Assembly (NCBI GenBank): GCA_024228555.1
Contig: JAAETI010000133.1
Span: forward strand, 1 to 33,810
DNA from: a bacterium
Lineage (GTDB): Bacteria; Actinomycetota; Acidimicrobiia; Spongiisociales; UBA5794
Reading direction: 5' to 3'
Length of the DNA stretch: 33,810 nt
Under the pieces are notes generated by a model. The model saw only the letters and a list, made by a program, of their open reading frames with translations. It was not told the DNA's origin and did not search any database. Positions 16,054 through 23,830 of this stretch are shown here, one piece after another. Position numbers and translations under genes: made by a program. Position 1 is the first letter of the stretch. Each line of letters starts with the position of its first letter.

Positions 16054-17007
16054 ATGAGATTGCTCGTCACCGGTGGGACCGGTTTTGTTGGCAGCAACAT
16101 CGTCAAGGTTGCGATTGAGCGGCATCAGGCTTCGGTGGTCACGACGTCGCACTCCTGGCGGGGTGACGGCTCAGAGCCGTTCTCTGTAGTCCCCGTCGAC
16201 ATGACTAATCCAGTAGCGCTGCGTGCTGCCGTGATCGATAGCAGGCCGGATGCGATCGTTCACAGTGCAATCCTCAACGACTTCGTACGCATGTATGCGG
16301 ATCGTTCGCTCGCTTGGCAGAGTTACGTCGAGTCGACGGAGACGCTTGTCGCCGCGGCGAATGAAGTTGGGGCCAAGATGGTTCTGATTTCTACCGACTG
16401 GGTCTTCGACGGTGCGCAGCCGGCGGCCACCGAGAAGACACCTCCCAACCCGATCAACCTCTATGGCGTCCTCAAGGTTGTCGGTGAAACGATCGTCACC
16501 AGCACTGCGAACGATGGCGCGGTTGCCCGCGTTGCAGGAGTGAACGGGACCCACTGGTTGCGTGACGACTACGTCGCAGCGCAGAACCCAGGTCTTGGCC
16601 ACTTCATTGGTGCCGTCGTCAACGGTCTCCGGACGGGTCAGCCGTTTGCCGTCTGGGAAGGCCCGCTCAACATGGTTGGGACTCCGGCGCTCGCCAGCGA
16701 GAGCGCCGAGATGGTCATGCGGATCATCGAGAAGGACCGACGAGGCATATTTCATTGCACCAGCGGGGCGACCGTCGACCGGATGGGTCTGGCGTTGGCC
16801 ACCGCGGCTGCGTTTGATCTAGACGCGGAGTTGCTCACCGTCGGACCAGGGGACTTCAGCGGCACCGGCCCCGCCCCAATCCCGGTCGACACCAGCCTCG
16901 ATGCGACATACACCAGTGACGCACTTGACTACGAGCTCCCCGACCTGGATCGGTTGCTTGCCACGTTCCGCCATGAAGTCGACCATGCTGAACTTCTTCC
17001 GGTGTGA
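16054..17007 (+). CDS. RmlD-like extended SDR (NAD-dependent sugar reductase/epimerase)
   Basis: A 317-residue extended short-chain dehydrogenase resembling dTDP-4-dehydrorhamnose reductase. The nucleotide motif GGTGFVG is at 7-13, STDWVFDG at 113-120, and the catalytic pair Tyr137-xxx-Lys141 in NLYGVLK. Relatives reduce or epimerise sugars, often nucleotide-linked, but no rml genes are nearby. It is transcribed from the site 3 promoter and overlaps the SMP-30 lactonase start by four bases (GTGA). The pair resembles sugar dehydrogenase plus lactonase modules, in which the SDR oxidises an aldose to a lactone. That role is inference. GGAGGGG precedes ATG 16054. Confidence 0.75.
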   Translation: MRLLVTGGTGFVGSNIVKVAIERHQASVVTTSHSWRGDGSEPFSVVPVDMTNPVALRAAVIDSRPDAIVHSAILNDFVRMYADRSLAWQSYVESTETLVAAANEVGAKMVLISTDWVFDGAQPAATEKTPPNPINLYGVLKVVGETIVTSTANDGAVARVAGVNGTHWLRDDYVAAQNPGLGHFIGAVVNGLRTGQPFAVWEGPLNMVGTPALASESAEMVMRIIEKDRRGIFHCTSGATVDRMGLALATAAAFDLDAELLTVGPGDFSGTGPAPIPVDTSLDATYTSDALDYELPDLDRLLATFRHEVDHAELLPV

Positions 17008-17897
17008 GTGCGGACGTGTACTGCGCGCTGCCTGCGGAGGCCAAGCTCGGAGAGTCTCCCGTGTGGAGTGTCGACCAACAGGTCCTCTACTGGGTAGACA
17101 TCGATGGTTGCGTGGTGCATGAGTTTGATCCCGGCACGGGGACCGACCGTGGCTGGCTGATCCCAGGACGACCAACTGCTCTCGCGCTGACCGCCGAGCC
17201 GTCTCATCTTCTGGTTGCGGTCGAGACCGGGTTGGGTTGGCTTGATCTTGGGTCGGGGGACTTCAGTGCATGGAGGCCCCTCGAGGAAGCTCGCGAGGGG
17301 ATTCGGCTGAACGACGGCAGATGTGATCCCGCGGGCCGCTTCTGGGTCGGTGGGATGTTCGTACCAACGTCGGCGGGGCGGTTCGAAGCTCGACTGCATC
17401 GTGTCGAAGGTGATGGCACATTTGAGACGACACGGCAAGAGGTCGGTTGTTCCAATGGTCTGGCGTTCTCGCCAGACGGCGATGTCATGTATTGGGCCGA
17501 CACACTCCACTCCACCGTTTGGGCATATGACTATGACGTTGCAACCGGTCGTCAGTACAACGAGCGAGTGTTTCTTGACTTTGGTCCGCTGCCGGGTCGC
17601 CCCGACGGCGCCTGTGTTGACGAAACCGGTTGCTACTGGATCGCCTGTGTCGGCGGATCGGCGGTTCTACGAGTCACTCCACAGGGTGTGGTGGATCGCC
17701 AGATCGATCTTCCGGTGCTGCGTCCCACGATGCCGGCATTTGGAGGGCCCAATCTCGAGACTCTCTTCGTAACGACAATCGGGCGGCGCGCTGCGTCAGA
17801 GTCTGACCTGGGGAATCCGGGAGGCCTCTACGTGATCGATGCCGGCGTTGGCGGGCTTCCGGAACCGCAGTTTGCCGGGCGACCGTCGCTTGGCTGA
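17004..17897 (+). CDS. SMP-30/gluconolactonase-family lactonase
   Basis: A 297-residue six-bladed beta-propeller of the SMP-30/LRE family, which hydrolyses sugar lactones to aldonic acids with a bound divalent metal. All expected ligands are visible: Glu17 in LGESPVW, the Asn103-Asp104 pair in RLNDGRCDP, Asn151 in CSNGLAFSPDG and Asp201 in GRPDGACVD. GTG 17004 overlaps the previous stop (GTGA), so translation is coupled to the RmlD-like dehydrogenase, suggesting consecutive steps: oxidation to a lactone, then ring opening. It ends just before operator site 4. The lactone itself cannot be named. Confidence 0.88.
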   Translation: MSADVYCALPAEAKLGESPVWSVDQQVLYWVDIDGCVVHEFDPGTGTDRGWLIPGRPTALALTAEPSHLLVAVETGLGWLDLGSGDFSAWRPLEEAREGIRLNDGRCDPAGRFWVGGMFVPTSAGRFEARLHRVEGDGTFETTRQEVGCSNGLAFSPDGDVMYWADTLHSTVWAYDYDVATGRQYNERVFLDFGPLPGRPDGACVDETGCYWIACVGGSAVLRVTPQGVVDRQIDLPVLRPTMPAFGGPNLETLFVTTIGRRAASESDLGNPGGLYVIDAGVGGLPEPQFAGRPSLG

Positions 17898-17916
17898 GTC
17901 GGCACCGAGAAACATG

Positions 17917-17945
17917 TGGAACGTTCCAATAGCGGCCGGTATAGT
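17917..17945 (+). promoter_or_regulatory. Promoter with operator palindrome, site 4 (iolD operon)
   Basis: TGGAACGTTCCA at 17917-17928 is followed by TATAGT at 17940-17945. The first arm of the palindrome acts as a -35-like GTGGAA with an 18-base spacer. It begins 19 bases after the SMP-30 stop and drives the four-gene operon from 17977. A repressor bound here would cover the -35 and spacer. Confidence 0.82.
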
Positions 17946-17976
17946 CGGACTGAGCGAGCACCGTGGAGGGAACCCG

Positions 17977-18972
17977 TTGTCTGGATCGAAGCCAAACGTA
18001 TGGTTCGAGCGAGAGATCCTTCTAGATCTTGTTGAGTCCGTCGCTGCGGCGGCAACCATTCTTGGACCGGCGAGCGCAACCCCTGACGATCCCTACAGAA
18101 CCTTGTCCTCCGCAGAGGGAATCGTCGCATCGGTCCATCGGTACGACGCCGCGGTGATGGACCTGGCTCCCGGCTTGAAGGTGATTTCTCGCACCGGTAT
18201 TGGTTACGACAAGGTCGACGTGGCTGCGGCGACTGCTCGAGGTATAGCGGTATGCAACGCACCCGATGGTCCAACTATCTCGACCGCCGAGCATGCAGCA
18301 ACCCTGATGATGATGGTCGCCAAGAACGTCAAGCGGTCGGAAGCCGAGCTTCGCGGCGGGGGAACAGATTTCTACGCCCGCCACACCGGGATCGAGTTGG
18401 AGGGTCGGACCCTCGGTCTTGTCGGGTTGGGGAGGATTGCCCGTCGCGTCGCCCTGATTGCGGCCGGGCTGGGGATGCGTGTGACCGCGTTCGATCCCTA
18501 CCTCGACGATGCCGCGTTTGGCCCAGATGTCGTAAGACGGGTCACCATCGAAGACCTCGTGGCGGACGCCGATGTCGTTTCGCTTCACATCCCCCTCACT
18601 AACGACAACGCTGGCTTTTTCGGGGTCGAACTGATTGGCGCCATGAAGCCAGGGTCCATCCTCATCAATACTGCGCGCGGTGGGCTGATTGATCACGATG
18701 CCCTCGAGGCAGCTCTGAACTCGGGCCACCTCTTTGGTGCCGGTCTCGACGTAACCGATCCCGAGCCGCTACCACCGGAGGATCCGTTGCTGGCCCGCAA
18801 CGACGTCGTTATCACTCCGCATGTGGCCGCAGGGACGGCGGGGGCAAAGCGGCGAATCTTCAAAGGAGCATTCGATCAAGTCATACAGGTGTTGGCCGGC
18901 CAACGACCACCAAATCTCGTCAATCCCGAGATCTGGTCCGGCCGGCCGGTTGAGATAGGAGACTCACGGTGA
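17977..18972 (+). CDS. D-isomer-specific 2-hydroxyacid dehydrogenase (PGDH-like)
   Basis: A 331-residue dehydrogenase of the phosphoglycerate/2-hydroxyacid family: GLGRIA at 150-155, catalytic Arg234 in NTARGG, Glu263 in DPEPLP and His282 in TPHVAAGT. The start is TTG 17977, six bases after GGAGGG. Earlier in-frame codons overlap the SMP-30 gene and the promoter. It is clearly diverged from the dehydrogenase at 1258, with different N-terminal and substrate-loop sequences. It is the first gene of the iolD operon under operator site 4, overlapping the next gene by four bases. It may reduce or oxidise a hydroxyacid or 2-keto-acid arising from cyclitol or sugar-acid breakdown. No C-terminal ACT domain is present. 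Confidence 0.85.
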   Translation: MSGSKPNVWFEREILLDLVESVAAAATILGPASATPDDPYRTLSSAEGIVASVHRYDAAVMDLAPGLKVISRTGIGYDKVDVAAATARGIAVCNAPDGPTISTAEHAATLMMMVAKNVKRSEAELRGGGTDFYARHTGIELEGRTLGLVGLGRIARRVALIAAGLGMRVTAFDPYLDDAAFGPDVVRRVTIEDLVADADVVSLHIPLTNDNAGFFGVELIGAMKPGSILINTARGGLIDHDALEAALNSGHLFGAGLDVTDPEPLPPEDPLLARNDVVITPHVAAGTAGAKRRIFKGAFDQVIQVLAGQRPPNLVNPEIWSGRPVEIGDSR

Positions 18973-20144
18973 GCGAATCGATAGGTATTGGAGTCATCGG
19001 CTTTGGCTGGATGGGGCAAGCGCATTCCCGGGCCTACCGGAACATTCCCGTCTATTACCCGGAGACCGGGATACGACCGCGGCTGGTTGCGATCGCCGAT
19101 ACGGTGCCCGAGCGGGTGGAGTTGGCGACGGACAATTTTGGCTTTGAGACCGGAACGAGCGACTGGCGGGAGTTGTTGGAACGAGACGACATCGACGTCA
19201 TCGATATCACAGCTCCCAACGCACTTCACGAAGAGCTGGCAGTTGCTGCGGCCAAGGCAGGCAAACACATCTTCTGCGAGAAGCCGGTCGGGATCGAGCC
19301 GCGGGCAACGGCTGCGATTGAGCAAGCCGCACGTCAAGCCGGGGCGATCACGGGTTGCGGCTTCAACTATCGCTGGGCACCGATGGTTCAGTACACCAAG
19401 CAGCTCATCGCTGAAGGCCGCTTTGGCGACCTGACCCACTATCGCGGCAGGTTCTTCTCGATGTACGGTCGGGATCGTCTTGGTCTGTTGTCGTGGAGGT
19501 TCAAGCAGGACGAGGCAGGCTACGGCGTGCTGTCGGACATCATGTCGCACACCATCGACATGGCCCTGTACCTGTGTGGACCGATCACCCGGGTGGTTTC
19601 GGTAAAGGAGATCTTTGTCAAAGAGCGTCCCCTGCCAACACCCGGCTCGGGAACGCACTACGACCGGGGCAAGCCCGGTGACCCCACCGGCCAGGTCACA
19701 AACGAGGACTATGTGGGGGCACTTGTCGAGTTCGCCAATGGGGTGCGGGGCACGCTCGAGGTGGATCGTTCGATATTTGGGCCGCAGAGTTCGATGGCAT
19801 ACGAGATGAACGGGGAAAGGGGAGCTGCCTCGTGGGATCACGAGAAGCTCAACCAACTCCAGCTGTATTTGCCAGAGGAGCAGCCAACCGATGGGTTTGT
19901 CGAGGTATTGGCGGGTGACACCTACCCCCACCAGGGCAACATCGTCCCCGGTGGCGGCAACTCCATTGGCTACGAGGACCTGAAGATCATCGAAGCCCTG
20001 GAGTTCCTCAAGGCTGTGGCCGCAGGTCGACCCAACCACCCCAGCTTTGGCGATGCGCTGGCCGTTGCCTCGGTTGCCGATGCCATGACTCGTTCGTGGG
20101 AATCTGAGAAGTGGGAGAACGTGGTCAGTCTCCGTATCGACTGA
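18969..20144 (+). CDS. Gfo/Idh/MocA-family oxidoreductase
   Basis: A 391-residue NAD(P)-dependent dehydrogenase, longer than IolG. The Rossmann motif GVIGFGWMGQAHSRAY is at the N-terminus, EKP occurs in FCEKPVGIEP, and the catalytic Asp/His are in GVLSDIMSHTIDMALYL. The extra length lies mostly in a substrate-domain insertion with PTPGSGTHYDRGKPGD. Relatives with this pattern (FNYRWAPMVQY, GRFF) act on cyclitols or sugar derivatives. GTG 18969 overlaps the preceding stop, and the aldolase follows after 16 bases. In an iolD operon it probably oxidises an alternative inositol isomer or inosose; the substrate is not determined by sequence. Confidence 0.87.
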   Translation: MSESIGIGVIGFGWMGQAHSRAYRNIPVYYPETGIRPRLVAIADTVPERVELATDNFGFETGTSDWRELLERDDIDVIDITAPNALHEELAVAAAKAGKHIFCEKPVGIEPRATAAIEQAARQAGAITGCGFNYRWAPMVQYTKQLIAEGRFGDLTHYRGRFFSMYGRDRLGLLSWRFKQDEAGYGVLSDIMSHTIDMALYLCGPITRVVSVKEIFVKERPLPTPGSGTHYDRGKPGDPTGQVTNEDYVGALVEFANGVRGTLEVDRSIFGPQSSMAYEMNGERGAASWDHEKLNQLQLYLPEEQPTDGFVEVLAGDTYPHQGNIVPGGGNSIGYEDLKIIEALEFLKAVAAGRPNHPSFGDALAVASVADAMTRSWESEKWENVVSLRID

Positions 20145-20160
20145 CCGGAGGAGCGAACCG

Positions 20161-20928
20161 ATGTTGGTAGAGAACTCAACCAAACGAAAGCTGGCGGAGG
20201 GCCAGGCCGTCTACGGGACCTTCTTCCGGCAGCCACTGCCAACCCTCGCAGAGTTTGTGGCGATGCAGGGATGGGACTTCCTCGTCTTTGACGGGGAGCA
20301 CGGCTCTCTCGAGGCGGGCGATATTGAGGGCTTGGCCCGTGCATGCGAGTTGCACGATGTGACACCGATGGCCCGAGTGACCACCAATACCCCGCCGGTC
20401 ATCCTGCGCTTTCTTGATGCGGGCGTGCATGGCGTGCAAGTGCCGTGGGTCAACACTGTTGCGGAAGCCGAAGCAGTAGTGGCGTCCGCCAAATATCCCC
20501 CCCTTGGTCACCGTGGTCTGGCAGGGAGCCGGCAGGGCGGCTGGGGCAATACGGAGCCGCTTGCCGACTTCACGACACGAGCGAATTGCGAGACGCTAGT
20601 GATAGTCCAGATTGAAACGGCAGAGGCCGCCGCCGCCGTCGCGGAGTTCACCGCGGTCGACGGTGTCGATGTGTTGTTCATCGGTCCCACGGACCTGTCC
20701 GCCTCTTTGGGGCACCCCGGTAATCCCGGTCATCCCGAGGTGCAAGAAGTGATGGACCAAGTGGCGAAAGCGGTAGTCGCATCGGACAAGACGCTCGGCA
20801 TCTTTGCCGGTACCGCGGCGTTCGCAACGGAGTGGTACGACAAGGGTGCCCGATACTTCGCCGCAGGTTTTGAGGGAATCGTGAAACAAGGAACGCAGTC
20901 ATATCTATCAGCGGTCAAGGGAGCATAA
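20161..20928 (+). CDS. HpcH/HpaI-family class II aldolase
   Basis: A 255-residue TIM-barrel metal-dependent aldolase of the 2-keto-3-deoxy sugar-acid/4-hydroxy-2-oxoheptanedioate group. Visible active-site parts are FDGEHG at 43-48 with His47, Arg72 in MARV, the metal ligands Glu152 in VQIET and Asp178 in IGPTDLSASLG, and VPWVNTVAEAE. Members cleave 2-keto-3-deoxy acids to pyruvate plus an aldehyde. It lies two bases before iolD and behind GGAGGAG. A pyruvate-forming aldolase is not part of the standard inositol pathway, so this suggests a side branch for sugar acids, perhaps fed by the dehydrogenase/lactonase pair at 16054-17897. The substrate is an open question. Confidence 0.87.
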   Translation: MLVENSTKRKLAEGQAVYGTFFRQPLPTLAEFVAMQGWDFLVFDGEHGSLEAGDIEGLARACELHDVTPMARVTTNTPPVILRFLDAGVHGVQVPWVNTVAEAEAVVASAKYPPLGHRGLAGSRQGGWGNTEPLADFTTRANCETLVIVQIETAEAAAAVAEFTAVDGVDVLFIGPTDLSASLGHPGNPGHPEVQEVMDQVAKAVVASDKTLGIFAGTAAFATEWYDKGARYFAAGFEGIVKQGTQSYLSAVKGA

Positions 20929-20930
20929 AG

Positions 20931-22775
20931 ATGGAGACAATCCGGCTGACAACAGCGCAGGCAATCGTGAAGTGGCTGCTGGCGCAGCGCACGGTGGTTG
21001 ACGGTGAGGAAGTAGGCGTATTCGCCGGAGCTTTTGGCATCTTTGGTCATGGCAATGTCACATGTCTTGCCGAGGCATTGCAGCCGGTTCAAGACGAACT
21101 CCCGACATGGCGCGGTCACAACGAGCAGTCGATGGCGCTGGCCGCGGTTGCCTACGGGAAGGCGATGCGAGGCCGGCGGATCATGATCGCCACTTCCTCG
21201 ATCGGTCCAGGCAGCACCAACATGGTCACCGCGGCTGCCGTTGCCCACGCCAACCGGATACCACTGCTCTTGTTCTCGGGCGACACCTTCCAGCATCGGA
21301 TTGTGGATCCGGTGCTGCAGCAGGTCGAGAACTTTGGCGATCCGACCATCACTGCGGCCGACACCTTCAAGCCTGTGACGCGCTACTGGGATCGCATCAG
21401 CCGCCCCGAGCAGATCATCCAGTCGTTGCCACAAGCACTGGCGGTCATGCTTGACCCAGCCAGCAGAGGCCCGGCCTTTTTTGCGCTCCCGCAGGACATC
21501 CAGGCCGAGGCGTACGACTATCCAGCTCGATTCTTCGAGCCAAAGGTGCACTACATCCGTCGCCCCGGTCCCGACCCGCGTGACATCGCCGCGGCTGCCA
21601 AGATGCTGGTCGAAGCGAAGAAACCAATGATCATCGCCGGCGGCGGCGTTCACTATTCAGGCGCGGTCGCCGAGTTGACTGACTTTGCCGAGCGACGTGG
21701 CATCCCTGTGGTCGAGACCGTTGCCGGCAAGGCAGCGTTGTTGCACGACCATCCCAACTATGCGGGTCCGATCGGGACTACCGGGTCTGAGGCTGCCAAC
21801 GCGGTGGCTGAGGACGCCGATCTCGTCCTGGCGATCGGGACTCGACTCCAGGACTTCACCACGGGTTCATGGTCGGTGTTCAAGAACCCTGACGCACGGT
21901 TCGTTGCGATCAACACCGCGGGGTGGGACGCCCACAAACAGATGGCACAGCCGGTTGTCGCCGACGCCAAGGTTGCAATCGAAGCGATCGACGCCGCAAT
22001 TGGCGACTACGCGGCGCCTGCGGAGCGTCTTGCCTTTGCCCAGAGTCAGATCGCCGCATGGCACGGCTACCTCGATTCGTGGAAGGAAAGAGAGCAAGAC
22101 GGCGCCCCTGCCTATGCCCAGGTCATCCAGGTTATCAACGAGATCTGTGACGACGATGACTACTGCCTGTCGGCGGCGGGTGGCCTTCCGGGTGAACTCA
22201 CCATGGGGTGGCGGTCAAAGTCGATTGGCTCTTTCGACTCTGAGTACGGCTATTCGACAATGGGGTACGAGATCGCAGGAGCCTGGGGAGCCAAGATGGC
22301 GCGCGGTGAGGGCGATGTCATCTGTTGGGTGGGCGATGGCTCCTACCTGATGATGAACTCGGACATCTACTCGACAGTTATGACCGGCAAGAAGGTCATC
22401 TTCATGGTCTGTGACAACGGCGGCTTTGCCGTGATCAACCGGCTCCAGGTCAACACCGGTGGCGCCGAGTTCAACAATCTCTTGCGCACAGCTCGTCATG
22501 AACGCTACTTCCATGTCGACTTCGTCAAGCACGCCGAATCGATGGGTGCGCTTGTGGAGAAGGTGGAGCGACTCGAAGACTTGCCCGCTGCCTGGGCGCG
22601 GGCGAAGGCGGCCGACCGCAGTTATGCGATTGTGGTCGACATTGACGAGTACACCTGGACCGAGGGCGGTGCTTGGTGGGAGGTCGGGATTCCCGAGGTG
22701 AGTGACCGCGAGCTGGTCAGGGTGGCCCGGGCAGAGTTGGACGCTGAGAAGAAGCATCAACGAGTCGGGATCTAG
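20931..22775 (+). CDS. iolD: 3D-(3,5/4)-trihydroxycyclohexane-1,2-dione acylhydrolase
   Basis: A 614-residue thiamine-diphosphate enzyme, full length for IolD, which opens the cyclohexane-dione ring of the inositol pathway to 5-deoxyglucuronate. Diagnostic IolD segments are FGIFGHGNVTCLAEAL, RGHNEQSMALAAVAYGKA with the ThDP-activating Glu65, TSSIGPGSTNMVTAAA, DPVLQQVENFGD and DIQAEAYDYPARFF. The C-terminal ThDP/Mg motif starts at GDG near residue 468 and ends in the CDNGGFAVINRLQ region. It is two bases after the aldolase gene with AGGGAG before the ATG. This is the strongest marker that the island degrades inositol; IolB at 9389 would take its product. Confidence 0.95.
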   Translation: METIRLTTAQAIVKWLLAQRTVVDGEEVGVFAGAFGIFGHGNVTCLAEALQPVQDELPTWRGHNEQSMALAAVAYGKAMRGRRIMIATSSIGPGSTNMVTAAAVAHANRIPLLLFSGDTFQHRIVDPVLQQVENFGDPTITAADTFKPVTRYWDRISRPEQIIQSLPQALAVMLDPASRGPAFFALPQDIQAEAYDYPARFFEPKVHYIRRPGPDPRDIAAAAKMLVEAKKPMIIAGGGVHYSGAVAELTDFAERRGIPVVETVAGKAALLHDHPNYAGPIGTTGSEAANAVAEDADLVLAIGTRLQDFTTGSWSVFKNPDARFVAINTAGWDAHKQMAQPVVADAKVAIEAIDAAIGDYAAPAERLAFAQSQIAAWHGYLDSWKEREQDGAPAYAQVIQVINEICDDDDYCLSAAGGLPGELTMGWRSKSIGSFDSEYGYSTMGYEIAGAWGAKMARGEGDVICWVGDGSYLMMNSDIYSTVMTGKKVIFMVCDNGGFAVINRLQVNTGGAEFNNLLRTARHERYFHVDFVKHAESMGALVEKVERLEDLPAAWARAKAADRSYAIVVDIDEYTWTEGGAWWEVGIPEVSDRELVRVARAELDAEKKHQRVGI

Positions 22776-22944
22776 GTAGTGGCCCATCGTCCAATTGCCT
22801 GCCCGTTCCCTCCGGCCATCGGTGCCCCTGGCTACGGCTTTGTCCTTGACGCATTTCATTCAATGCGCCTTCGTCCTCAGGCTGTGCCAGATGACGCCGA
22901 GTGCCTCGGAGATACCATGACACCAATCGAACGAAGGGCCACCT

Positions 22945-23763
22945 GTGCGTGAACTCGAAGGGAAGGTAGCCCTGCTCACCGGGGCTGGATCGCTGATCGG
23001 TGCTGCCATCGGTCGCAAGCTCGTGGAGGCGGGTGCCAAGGTTGTGATGGGCGGCCGCAACGAGACCTACGGTGCCGAGGTGTCCCAACCGTTGGGAGAT
23101 GCGGCGGTGTTTGTTCGCACTGACATCAACGTCGACGATGACCTCGACAACATGGTCGCGGTCGCTGTCGAAGGGTTTGGCGGTATCGACATCGTCGTCT
23201 CGGCGGCGGCAATCTTCGAGTGCGGCATGCTGGAAACGACGCGCGAGCAATGGCGACGAGCCTTCGACACCAATGTCATCAGTGGTGCGATGTTGATCGA
23301 GAAAGCTGTCCCGCACATGAAACAGCGCGGGGGCGGCTCGGTGGTCATCATCGGCTCGATATCGGGCAAACAGTCGCAGCCGAACCGCATCGTCTACCCA
23401 ACCACCAAGTCGGCTCTACTCGGTCTCACGCGAAACATGTCGCAGGCGCTTGCCCCTCACAACATCCGGGTCAACCATTTGTCGTTGGGTTGGGTGTGGA
23501 GCCGCAACATCGAGAAGAGATACGGGACCAGGGAGCGCGCCGATGAGTTTGCGGCCGAGTTCCATATGCTGGGCCGGATGGCTGATCCAGACGAGACTGC
23601 GGATCCTGTGGTGTTTCTGTGTTCGGACCGAGCCTCCTTCATCACCGGCGCCGACGTTGCGGTCGATGGCGGCTACGACGCCATGGGACCGGAAGCGCTT
23701 GGCCAGGCCTATCAGAAGGTGCCGGTTCTGGAAGGCTTCCCTAACACGCCGAATACGAAGTAG
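22945..23763 (+). CDS. Short-chain dehydrogenase/reductase
   Basis: A 272-residue classical SDR: cofactor motif TGAGSLIGAAIG from about residue 12, SAAAIF in place of the usual NNAG at about 86-91, catalytic Ser138/140 in IGSIS and Tyr151-xxx-Lys155 in YPTTKSA. It oxidises or reduces a hydroxyl, probably on a sugar or cyclitol. The GTG start at 22945 follows AAGGG. A 169-base gap separates it from iolD, with a TTGACG at about 22846 but no clear -10, so read-through from the iolD operon is as likely as its own promoter. The C-terminal ~25 residues (GQAYQKVPVLEGFPNTPNTK) are an extension I do not recognise. Confidence 0.85.
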   Translation: MRELEGKVALLTGAGSLIGAAIGRKLVEAGAKVVMGGRNETYGAEVSQPLGDAAVFVRTDINVDDDLDNMVAVAVEGFGGIDIVVSAAAIFECGMLETTREQWRRAFDTNVISGAMLIEKAVPHMKQRGGGSVVIIGSISGKQSQPNRIVYPTTKSALLGLTRNMSQALAPHNIRVNHLSLGWVWSRNIEKRYGTRERADEFAAEFHMLGRMADPDETADPVVFLCSDRASFITGADVAVDGGYDAMGPEALGQAYQKVPVLEGFPNTPNTK

Positions 23764-23830
23764 GACTCAGCGCCGCTCGGGTCTCTGTACTACGAGTTGT
23801 CCGTAGCGGCCTCGCTACTGTGGAGATGGC

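Noticed and set aside
19040-19050. GGAACATTCC inside the gene at 18969
   Set aside because: It has one central mismatch to the operator, is intragenic, and is consistent with codon use; taken as chance.
18876-20183. Long open frame of 435 codons on the minus strand
   Set aside because: It is fully antisense to the Gfo/Idh/MocA gene at 18969-20144 and has no recognisable motif or ribosome site.
22776-22944. Possible promoter or hairpin between iolD and the SDR (TTGACG near 22846, GCATT/AATGC inverted pair)
   Set aside because: The stem is only five bases and no -10 box fits the TTGACG at a normal spacing; I cannot support a regulatory call, and no operator palindrome is present.
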